Assembly (NCBI GenBank): GCA_030280995.1
Contig: JASXTE010000002.1
Span: 15,452,683-15,516,682 of the forward strand
Direction of reading: 5' to 3'
Length of the DNA: 64,000 bases
DNA from: Hemileia vastatrix
Lineage: Eukaryota > Basidiomycota > Pucciniomycetes > Pucciniales > Zaghouaniaceae
Made by a program: the position numbers and the translations under genes
Notes under the pieces: model-generated
What the model saw: only the letters and a program-made list of their open reading frames with translations
What the model was told of the DNA's origin: nothing
Databases searched by the model: none
Shown: positions 25,413 to 35,900 of the stretch, piece after piece
How the letters are laid out: the number at the start of each line of letters is the position of its first letter
How positions within the stretch are numbered: the first letter of the stretch is position 1

Positions 25413-25807
25413 TGATCTCTGGACAAGCTCTGAAATGCTCTGGTTAGGGAAAATAGGGCATGTGACATACTATGCATATAAAGCCTGTAGAATCAAAATT
25501 AGAGAAAATCTATCAACTTTTATTTTAACAATAATCATATAACAACCAACATCCATAACACATAAGTAAGAATCTTTTATTATTTTATAAAAAATTATAG
25601 AATTGCAATATCCTTATAAAAATAACACTTTTACATAACAATATATTAAATTCACTCATCATTATAAATATTAACTTATAGGGTACCAGTATAAAGGTCT
25701 CATTACTGGAAACTAGATTTTAACAACTAAATCATAAAAATATTTTTTTCAATCATTTAAATAACTTTTCTAAATACAGCTTCACTGTGGTGTTTTTCTA
25801 CCTCATT
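25413..25807 (+). repeat. 3' LTR of C, second segment
   Basis: Continues the C LTR from TGATCTCTGGACAAGC, matches 8613-9055, and breaks at CTCATT where Harbinger copy 2 begins. It resumes at 60706. Confidence 0.82.
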
Positions 25808-25823
25808 AGGGGGTATCAATGTT
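25808..25823. repeat. Left terminal inverted repeat of Harbinger copy 2
   Basis: AGGGGGTATCAATGTT preceded by ATT. Beyond these 16 bases the two ends differ (GACCAATCC here against CAGGGATCGG at the other end). Confidence 0.75.
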
Positions 25824-27095
25824 GACCAATCCGCAATTAAATTAATTGTGTAAAATAATCTGCATACCCCAATAATCTTCCACAATTATTTTTGCTAATA
25901 ATTGGGTTATTAGACACTTTACGTGTCAATGTTCACCTCTTATCTGAAATTTTTTTACTCAATTTTTCATTACCATATCTTGGACAACTTTCTGTCATAA
26001 CCACATCTTGACCTACTTTCTGCCATAACCACATCTTGGACTACTCTCTGGATATGGCTTCTACCTTGCTGCACACTCACATTCTCATCCCACCCTGTCC
26101 ATTCTATCCGCTCAAAATGCCTCACCATCTCATCTGCTTGTTTCTGCTCCTTTTCATCTTCATTTATATTTTAACATGCCTTGTCGTCCTAGATCTTCTC
26201 AAAGGCAGCCATCACCCAGTTGTTCTTCAAATTCCACTACTCCCTCTTTTCCCTGCTCAGCTGACAAATCTAAGACCTTTCAATTAAAAAAAGATGATCA
26301 TCTCATTCTTATCAACTGGCTGAAAACCAAATCTTACTATGATTCTTGTTTTGGTACTGAGTATGGAACTAAAGTAGGACAGCCCCCAGCATCAAAAGTT
26401 AATGGCTATCTTCTAATGGCCAATGAATTACAAAATTATACAAAGGGAAGGATTGATCTTTTGCCTAAACAGATGTCTGAACACTTCAAGCATTACCGAG
26501 CCAAATACAAGAAGGCAAAGGCTCTTTCATCTTCAACTGGTTTTGGGGTTACCAACATTGATATAACTTAGGGTATCAAATCCATAGACGATAAACTTGA
26601 ATCTTTATTTCCTTACTTTAAAGAGATTGATGCAATTTTTGGAGAGCAAGCCAATATTAATCCTGTAAACATGTTGGATGGAGAAGATCCTATCTCCAAA
26701 CATGATGTTGAAGCAAATCTTTTCCCATTCTCTTCCTCCACTCAAGCCTCCCCTCATTTGAATGAGACAAATCTAGATAGATTTTCAGTAGATCCTATTG
26801 GTGATTTAACCCAACCAAATCTAACTCAGGTCTGTTTCTTTTTTCTTTTATCTTATCATTTCTATTTTTTATTTACTTATCTTTTTCTTATTTCTTAAAA
26901 GGCTGATGAACAAACCCAGGATCCTCAATCAACTGAGTCTGAAGGTAGTGACAATGATGAGGAGGAAAATATGACCTTGAACAAGAAGCGTAGGGCTTCA
27001 TGTAGTCTAAATTTCCACTCACAAAGAAGACAAAAAATTTATACTTCATCACAAACCCCTTTTTTGTCTATGGAACAATTTTTAGAGAAACGTTA

Positions 27096-28208
27096 TGGTA
27101 AGGTAAACTCTTACAGTCGCCTTGCTGTAAGCAGAATCCGGAGGAGATATGTGGATTTAGCTGAAAACCCCGTCCTTCCAATAAAAAATAACAAAATGGG
27201 AATTCTAAATCACTAAGCTAACCATTCTACTTGGATCTGATTGATAAAAATAATGAAACTCTAAAATATTTAATGCTTATTGAGATTTAAATAAATTGGC
27301 TGTTGAGAAAGAAATACTGATTACAACAATTAAGGTGTACCAGTGAAAGATCTGAAAAGATTGACTTTTATGTTTTTATAACAATTTGAATTTTTATGAG
27401 ACAGAAATAATCAAGTCCCAGTAATGAAGACCTTTCTAAAGATAACCTGTATGAAGTGTGATTTAAATTGTTGAGTAGTATTTCTAAAATGTTATATATA
27501 AAATATAAAGTTATAAGGGTATTACAATTTATTTAATTTGTTGAGTAATAAAAAAAATGAGACTGTGGTGGTTAAAGATTAAGCTATCTGTTTCTGATGA
27601 TTGTAAGATGATGCCCAATTTCGAGTCTGAGAGGCTCTTAAGTATAACTATTCACGTTGCCTAAATTTCCCCTCCAGTGCTCACCCAGAGTCAATCCGGA
27701 GCCCGTACGGAGCTCGTACGGAGCCTGTACGGAGTCCGTCCGGACTCAATTAGAACCTTTAAAACTATAATAAAGAATCTAGAAAAATTACACATAATAG
27801 AGCCACTTCCCCTTTACATTCCAAACTAATTTTTGTAGTCTGCGCAGCTCTAATCATTCCGTGAAAATTCATCAAAGTTAAGTAATTTCTAAAAACATAA
27901 ATATTTCTATAAAACTTTAAAATTCATTTAAAAATATAAGAAAAATAGTAAAAATTCTGGGAAGATTTCCCAAGGTTCTTGAGTGACTCAACTTAATACT
28001 TAAAAACTCTTCAGACCGTAAAAATAAGTTTTCTCTGTAAAATAAATTGTTTTCGTGTAGGCATTTGCTCTTGACCAATTTCTTCATATTTAAAACTCAA
28101 ATAAATTAAATAAAACCCTTTTATAAAAAAAATAATAACGCCAATCTTGCACGCCGTAATAACTCCATTTACGTACTTAGGTGCCATACTAAACTTTAGG
28201 CTACCACA
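27096..28208 (-). repeat. 3' LTR of D
   Basis: TGTGGTAGCC start (28208) and ...CTTACCA end (27096), with only scattered differences from 45144-46256. It contains an 11-bp tandem repeat GGAGCYCGTAC at 27698-27741, a GC/CpG-rich island in otherwise AT-rich sequence. Confidence 0.9.
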
Positions 28209-28593
28209 TCCTCCCTCCAATTGAGAATGTCCCCATTCTCAAAACTTTGCATAAGTGTTTGAGCAATTCAAAAAGAATTATCTTTTCTAATAAAATAATT
28301 TGATAAATTTGTTTTAGCTGGTCTTCTTTTAATTCTTTATAATAAAAACGTTGTTTCTTCTTTTCTGGCTTGATATAACATAAAATAAAACAATATAAAT
28401 CTTGTGATGATTCCACTACTGAGAGCAAGGTTTGAATCCCTTCAGACTCCCATATACCAGTCTTCCTTCTTGTCACAGCATTGGGAGTGGATCTTCCTAA
28501 TGAGCCGAATACTCCTGATTCCAATCTCATAGGGTCCCCCACTGAGCCAAATTCTATGATTCCAATCTCGCCATAAGGTCCTCCAAGCTTCAC
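28209..28593 (-). CDS. Candidate small 3' ORF of D (conserved in C)
   Basis: An open frame of about 130 codons starts MKLGGPYGEIGIIEFGS at 28593 and runs into the LTR. The stretch KLGGPYGE-x-GII-x2-GS-x-G-x-PM and VFGSLGR is also encoded in C near 23110-23210 with a stop, so the block is conserved between two elements. Function and translation are unknown. It could instead be a conserved noncoding signal upstream of the polypurine tract. Confidence 0.35.
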
Positions 28594-28869
28594 ACCAAAA
28601 AAAAATGGCCTAACTATGAGGCACTAAAAAAAATCATTCCCTAAAATCCAACTACCATCCTAACTTCTGATTCCTTCAACACAATTTTCAAACTTTGCTA
28701 TGCAGCAAACCCATAAAATACTTTTTCCAGGCTTCCAATAATAATATTAACTTTAGACCATGTTAAAGCGCCACAAATTTCACCTAATTAACCATTATGC
28801 TTTCCTTGGCATCATCACCACCTAAAATTTTAACCTCCTAAAGCTTATCAGCACCCAATTCCAGAAATA

Positions 28870-29529
28870 ATTGAATAATCAGTTTAGAGTCTTGGTGGAC
28901 AGTGATAAATTAAAAGATTGAATTGAGTTATCCAAACAAGATTGACATTCCAGTTTAAAGTCTTGGTGGACAAAACATATAATCGATTGCCAGTTTATGG
29001 TCTTGGTGGACCAAAGATCGTTTAAGTGCATAAATAACTTGAAATATTCCTAAGTAAGGCCTAGGCTTGACCAAAGATTGAATAAACTTGATAATCCAGT
29101 TTAATGTCATAGTGGACCAAACATTTGATCGACAAGTAATCCAGTATAAGGCCATAGTGGACCAATGAATGTTGAATTATCCTGCAGATATTAATTTTCC
29201 AGTTTAAAGTCATAGTGGACTAAAACAATGAATGCACTACAAGTTTAAAGTCATGGTGGACCAAACATTTGATCAATAAGAAATCCAGTTTAAGGTCATG
29301 GTGGACCCAACAGCTTGATAATAGTCCAGTTTAGGGTCTTGGTGGACCTAACAACTTCTCTATCCTTGAACCCTTCTCCAAAAATTTCCATAAAATCTTG
29401 AACGTCTTTGAATTTCAGTTTAAAGTCTTGAAGGACTAACAGCTCCAATATAAAATCTTTAATGACAGTCTCAAAAATTAGCCAGTTTAAAGTCTTGGAG
29501 GACTAACAGCTCCATAGATCATATAAAAC
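28870..29529 (-). repeat. Array of CAGTTTAAAGTCTTGGTGGAC motifs, part 1
   Basis: About a dozen degenerate copies, read on the plus strand as CAGTTTAAAGTCTTGGTGGA or variants, near 28880, 28951, 28991, 29097, 29142, 29199, 29239, 29286, 29326, 29417 and 29483. They are spaced irregularly by about 40-90 bp. Read on the element's sense strand they translate as V-H-Q-D-F-K-L. They lie in the noncoding tail of D and are interrupted by A2. Confidence 0.85.
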
Positions 29530-30653
29530 TGTCAGCCAGGCTATTCCAGGAGTCCAGTAAATGATATGTAACTTATAAGACCTGAAAGAGGGGGTAAGAA
29601 TTGTATTTAATGTATATAAATTAATATTTTACTGCATAATAAAATTATATAAGTATTTTATTACATATAAGTGTTATATTAATTTTATTGGTTATATAAA
29701 TTTTTTATACATTTAAATTTAACATAATATATTATATTCTACAAATAATGGCACATTTTTTATGTATTTAATAATTATAACTTTATATTTAATTAATTTA
29801 AAACATATATTATAATTATAAGTGTAAAATTTACTTATAATATAATTAAATTAATTATTTATATTTATATATTAAATATCATTTTTTATAATATTAAACA
29901 ATAAATAATGACGCTTCTTTTGACCTATAATTGTGTCAGGAAAAACTAATTAATACTGAATTGAAATAAATTACATATTTGTTGCGTCAGAATATTTTTG
30001 TTTCACTTAAAAATCCTTAAATCAGACTGTACCATCTGTTTTGAATGATTTTTCTCATAGTTCCTATGTTCCAGGCTTTTTTAGTTATTCACTATTTTTA
30101 CTTACTGATTTGGGAATTAATGGCGGGAAAATTGGATTCTTAATTGGGGTTTAATTATTTGTTTCATATTTTTCTCTACATTGTTATTTTTCACTTACTC
30201 TTTGATATACTTGTTTTATCCTATTATAATTATTGTATTTACAAATATAGTGGCGCTTCAGAGGACCCATTGCCTATGAAAAGGGCCTTGGATAATCCCC
30301 TGTAGCCTCATCACTTATTACACACTCAACAATTTAAAGATAAATTTATTACGCTTATTATTATTTTTATTAGTATTAAATTCTAATTAAAAATTCTAAA
30401 TAACAATTTAAAATGTTGCCTTAAGTCTGATAGTAATTATAGTGTTTGCCGCGCAGAACTCTTACTTAAATAATATTAATATTAATAAAACCAATTTGTT
30501 GTCACCTCTCAAATCACTCGTCGTTGCTTTCTCTCAAATAAATTAAATAATTTCAATTGTTTTTATTTCTTTTATTTCTAAACTACTATCTCCTTCTTGT
30601 CCTCCTCTCTTTTCTTCCCTCTTCTCTTATCTCTTCTAGACGACTGACCGACA
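29530..30653 (+). repeat. 5' LTR of A2
   Basis: Starts TGTCAGCCAGGCTATTCC and ends ...CTGACCGACA. It includes GTGGCGCTTCAGAGGACCC followed by CTATGAAAAGGGCCTTGG, the promoter-like block. The 3' copy still has TATAAAAAGG there, so this TATA has mutated in the 5' LTR. Confidence 0.92.
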
Positions 30654-31329
30654 ACTGAGGGCCTTTCCAAACGATGACGACGATCGAGCCTGGCGACGAA
30701 CAACAAACGCACAGACCACCTAGCAAAAACAAAACTTTTGCCGCGACCGTGTTTTGAACTTGGGTTCAATTTCTTAGGTTTATATTGTATTAATTCATAT
30801 ATTATTTTGAAGTGATTTTTTGATCACTATAGTAAGTTCACCTTTGCACCTCTCACTCATATTACTATATTTTTACTGCAATAACAGTGATTGTGGCTTA
30901 ATTGCTGATTCACTGAGTGTAAGTGTTCAATTATTAAAATTTTTTTTTTCCTAGTTGACCATTATAGAGTGTTAAATCCTCTTAGTCCTAGAAGAAATGA
31001 CATTATTATTAATACAAATTGAATTATTAAATTAATTTTTTTATTATTAATTATTGTTAATTTTGGTTGACTTAAAAGTACTTTGTGCTTAGTCCCAAAT
31101 ATATTGCCATATTTAATATTGGTAATTAATTGGTTGAATTAACTTGATTGTTTATTCCCAATTTAACCTTGCAATCCATTTTTTAAAATTAATTTTTTAT
31201 AATTATTACTTTATATTAAAAAATTTTTTTTGTAATTTAATTAATAAAATTTTTTTTATATTTGGAGCAATTATTAACTAACTTTTATTATTTTTTTAAA
31301 AAAAAAAGTTAATTAATCTTCCCACTATT
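30654..31329 (+). other. Leader of A2
   Basis: Noncoding. It begins ACTGAGGGCCTTTCCAAAC, which shares GCCTTTCCAAA with the A1 leader and may be the primer-binding site. The rest is AT-rich up to the gag start. The 63-codon minus frame at 30578-30769 overlaps the LTR end and is not supported. Confidence 0.5.
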
Positions 31330-33700
31330 ATGTCCAACAATTTGGCTGAAAAAATGGATAACATGCAAGTGGATGAAATTGAAATTGACTATGATGCTGA
31401 TACTGTGAGTTCTTCTAAAGTTGGACATAAAAAATCTTATGCTAACACAAAAAATTCACATAATTCAGGATGTGGAAATGACAGGAAATGTAAACAAACC
31501 AAACCCCCTTCCCCCAGCACCACAGAAGGAAGTAAAGCCTCTAGTACCTCAAGAAGGTCTTCCAAAAGGATTCAAAATAAAAAAGCTTCCTCTGCCACAA
31601 CAAATCAGCAAACTGTCCAGTCATATAAAAGAGTTGAAGACAGAAAATATGACGTACAAAGCAAAAGTAGACACCTTGTGGGATCAGGTTCAAGAACTCA
31701 GGAACCAGATTCAGGCCCAGGCCCCTCCTCAATTGCCTCCCAATCAGCCTCAGTTTCAGGCTCAACCTTCACAGCCACCCAGCTCAACCATCCAAAATCC
31801 AAATACTATGGAAGTAGAGCAATGGAAATGGGATTATCTATTGAGTCACTACCAACAGAATGTGCAACACCCTCCTCATCATCAGCCTGGCCCATCCAGA
31901 ACACCCAATTTCCATCCACCTCCTCATCCCTACCAACAAGGCAGGAGAAAGAAGGCCCAAACACAATCCCAAACCCAGTCTCAGGGGAAGCTTCCTCCTC
32001 TGCCATGGTAAGTAATTTGGTTGATAGTCACTTGGGTGTGTTTTCTAATAAATCTTCTTCTGCAGGTAATATTATTGAACATGCTGAAAGAACAGTTAAA
32101 CCTGTTAAAAGACAGCTTCCTGTAACTAGTAGCCCTATTGATGTAATTAGCAAATTGTCATTTGATGAACCTTTACATTTAACTTCTACTTCTTTAATTA
32201 ATCCTTCTCTTGCAATTAAAAATGATTCTGTTCCCCCTGAAATCTATACCTTAATTGAAAAAACTTCTGAGGAAATATTGAAAGATACCCTTGATTTTAA
32301 TGTTGTGAAAGACAAACATGTGAGAGATGTGTTAATCCATGAAAATGATAGATTAAATAATTTACACTTGCAATGTAAAGTGAGTTCTTCTGTACAAGAT
32401 ACAGCTTATTTAAAAATCAAAGAACCCTTAAATATTGTTCTTAGTCAACAAAAACAAATAAGAAGTGACCATAGAGCTATCTCAGATAGAAATATCAGTC
32501 TACATAAGACCTTGAGTGAATTGAAACCCCTTATTGAAGAAAATTATTCATTCAAAAATGAAATAAAATCTCTGAAAAATGAGTTTAAAAAGCTAAGAAA
32601 TGATTTCCATGCACTAAGTACCAAACACTCAGTTTCTGAGGACAGAAATGTTCTATCTCTTGCAAAAGTAAATGACCAGATGTCTGAAATTCCAAGAGTA
32701 AGAAACTATGTGTCTGACCTGCAGGAAAAGTTCTCAACCTTAACCATCAATAATGAATTAAATGAGATTGCTGTCAATAAGCTGCATAAAAATGAAGGAA
32801 AACCTGAGCAAAGTTCATCATTTCTTCCTCATATTTCAACCATTAAACAAACTGACAATAAGTCTGTAAAATCTTTTGCTACTAGCAAAAAATCTTGTGA
32901 TGGTCATGCACCAGCTGTTTCTGTAAATAATGAAATTTCTTAACACCTGGCTAAACTTCAGGAATTATTAATAATGAATAATTCAAACCAAAAAGTGGAC
33001 CATCCCAGTAGTCAGAAAAATTGGCCTAAGTTGGACCAATATCCTACCTTTGATGGTGATTCTTCCTCTGATTGGCAACACTTTATCCAAAGAATTGATA
33101 ATTTAAAAAGATCTTATAAAATACCTGATGAGGAAATTGTTTCTAAGCTAATTTCTTTATTTTCCAATGTAGCCTTGATGTGGTATGAATCTGTTCTTTT
33201 AGATAACAATCATTATACATGGAATGATTGAAAATCCTTGATTGATAATCAGTTTGGTGGTTCAAAATTCAGGTTAGCTAAAAAAGACTGTATGAGAATA
33301 TTAGATATTTAGCCTCCTCTGTTGAAAAGCCAATTGTTTTTCTTATGAAACTGACAAAAATCCTAAGAGCAATTGATCCAAAGATGGATTATGATATTTG
33401 GAGAGATAAAATCTTGTATAAATTACCAAATTCTCTTAGAGATTTGATTGTGGCTAGAACTGAGAATGTAAGGGAAAATTCTTCTTTCATTAATATCTGT
33501 AATGAGGTACTACTCAACCATAGATATGAACCAAAGAATTACCTTGGTAAATCTTATAATGATCAGAATAAACCTTCTACAAAGCTCCCAGAAAAATCTG
33601 GTAAACCCTCTGCCCCAGTTGCACCTAAAAAATATGCAACAAATACTTGTTATAAGTGTAACAAACCGTGGCAGAAGGGTCATGTTTGTGACAAGAAAAT
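31330..33700 (+). pseudogene. gag of chromovirus A2 (spliced, broken)
   Basis: Exon 1 31330-31404 (25 codons) ends at GTGAGT. A 64-nt intron with a GCTAAC branch-like site ends in TTCAG at 31468. Exon 2 (from 31469) continues in the +1 frame with QEGLPKGFKIKKLPLPQQ, conserved in A1. The long frame 31330-32943 that overlaps it is fortuitous in this part and coding again from roughly 32100. A donor GTAAGT is at 32008. Then follow a coiled-coil-like region, a stop at 32941, the capsid part (KNWPKLDQYPTFDGD, from 33015), a Trp-to-stop TGA at 33230 with a nearby frameshift, and the zinc knuckle CYKCNKPWQKGHVC at 33649-33690. Confidence 0.78.
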
Positions 33701-35900
33701 TCATCTTGTTGAACAAAATGAAGACACTGATGAAGTTGAACTTGATGTCAATAATTCTTCCAGTGACTGTGAAAGTAATATCTCCTATGACAATGAATCT
33801 GTTAAAGATGTTTTAATGTTGGAACATGATGTCCATTATTTAAATAATATATCTGAAGATTGTGTATTGAATTTATCTTCAGTAGAAAATGCTGAGATAA
33901 TTAAAGATATTACTAACAATTCTATTCCTATATCCCCTTTGAAGGCACCTGTTATCATTAATGGTAAAAATGTTGATGTAGTTCTTGATTCTGTTGCTGG
34001 AGGAAGTGTAGTGTCTGAAAAAGCTTTGGCTTCAGTGGATAAGGAATATTTGAGTAAATTATTACCTATGACTTCTGGAAAATGGAGAGGGTATGGTTCT
34101 ACCTTATTTCCTATTGGCAAATACAAAACCTCTGTATTCTTCAAATATAATGGTGGTTTTGTCAGAGCTATTTGTGAGTTTGTTGTCATGAAAAATGATA
34201 ATTTGAGCAATTGGTTTATTATGGGAAATGATATTTTAACCATTTTTGGTGTGAAACTGGACCCAGCAAATAATTGCTTTACCTTAGCAATGAATGGGAA
34301 AAGGAAATTCAAAATTTCCTCTCCTAGAACTTCTGGGCATTTTTTGAAATCTTGTAACTCACTGATCCAGTGTAAAGGTAGAACAACAACTGAAATGGAT
34401 GATTTATTACATGAAATAAATACTGCTTCTTTTGGTGATCAGTTGACTAGTGAACAAAAAGATTCTATTGTTGCCTCTATTACCTCTTTCCCTATGGCTT
34501 TTGCTCATGGTTCTCATGTCTTGGGAATTGTTCAGGAAGAAATGAAAATTACCTTATCCTGTAACTTGAGTGATATTCCTCCTAGTCTTAAGAAAAAACC
34601 ATATCCTGCTTCTCCAACAAAAAGAAAGGATATTGAAGATAATATTGAAACATTATTGAAAATGAATATCATTGAGAAAGTGGATGTCACCCCCAAATAT
34701 TGTGTCATCTCCCCAGTCTTGATTTCTTATGAAAAAGATAAAGCTAGATTATGTGGAGATTACAGAGCTTTAAATACTTATACTGTTGATGATATTTATC
34801 CTTTACCCAGAATTAATTCAATACATGCTACCTTGCAAGGTGCAAAATTTATTAGTTTTCTGGATGGTAATAAAGGTTATCATCAAGTTCCAGTTGAGAA
34901 AAACTCTCAAAACTTTTTGCTTATTGCTACTCATATGGGAATATATAAGTATGTTAGGATGCCATTTGGCCCTAAAAATGCTCCTTCAGTTTTTCAAAAA
35001 GTCATGGATAACACTTTCCATCAGGAAATAATTGAAGGATGGCTCATGGTTTATATTGATGACATTATAATTTTTTCTAAAACTTTTGATGAACATATGA
35101 TTCACTTGAATAGAGTTTTCCAAAAAATGGATGAAATCAATATGACCTTATCTTTAAAAAAGTGTAAATTTGGTTTTCAATCTTTGAAAGTCCTTAGCCA
35201 TGTTGTGTCAGGCTTACAAATTTGTGTAGACCATAACAATGTTGCTGCCATTCAAAATTTGAAAGCACCAACTTCTGTAAGAGAAATAAAAAGTTTTTTG
35301 GGTATGTGTGGCTATTATAGACAATATATTAAAAATTATCAGGTCATAGCCTTGCCTCTTACAAAACTGACCAGAAAAGATGTTGCTTTTCTCTGGAATA
35401 ATGACTGTCAAAAAGCTTTTGATACATTAAAAAGTTGCTTAATGACAGCCCCTATATTGGCTCTTCCAGATTTTAACAAGCCATTTGTCCTATATACAGA
35501 TGCTAGCTTTATTGGTCTGGGTGCTGCCCTTCACCAAAAGCAAATTATTAATGATAAATCCTCAGAGGTTGTAATTTGTTATATTTCAAGAACCTTAAGA
35601 AATAGTGAATTGAAATATGGTGCCACTCAATTGGAGTGCTTAGCAGTTGTTTAGGCTCTTGAGAAACTTCATTACTATTTGGATGACCAAAAATTTGAGT
35701 TGGTAACTGACTGTAGTGCTGTGAAGTCCCTCTTAAACCTAAAGACACCTAACAGAAATATGTTCAGGTGGCAACTTGCTGTTCAAGAATACAGAGGACG
35801 GATGACAATTACCCATAGAGCTGGAAATGTTCACTCCAATGTTGATATGCTCTCCAGATTGCCTCTTCCAAATAATGACTCCAATCCTGCTTATGTACCT
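33701..35900 (+). pseudogene. pol of A2: protease, reverse transcriptase, RNase H
   Basis: In one frame with the C-terminal part of gag. The protease reads VVLDSVAGGSVVS at about 33980: the essential Gly of the DSG triad is Val here, while A1 keeps Gly. RT has KARLCGDYRALNTY, FLDGNKGYHQVPVE, MPFGPKNAPSVFQK and YIDDIIIF (35053-35076). RNase H has VLYTDASFIGLGAALHQK (35488), LECLAVV followed by an in-frame TAG at 35652, then LVTDCSAVKSLL and NVDMLSRLP (to about 35870). Confidence 0.9.

Noticed and set aside
28955..29155. 66-codon minus-strand frame as a gene
   Set aside because: It is simply a readable stretch of the motif array (HQDHKL), with stops on both sides.
28870..29529. Repeat array as CRISPR-like
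   Set aside because: Repeats are degenerate, spacing is irregular, and the array is part of a eukaryotic retroelement.
31330..32007. First 226 codons of the 537-codon open frame as Gag
   Set aside because: Conservation with A1 is in the other frame from 31469 on, and a phase-matched intron links the first 25 codons to it.
32008..32065. 58-nt intron as the frame-restoring second intron of gag
   Set aside because: The length is conserved in A1, but splicing there gives an immediate stop in both copies. Left as an open question in the findings.
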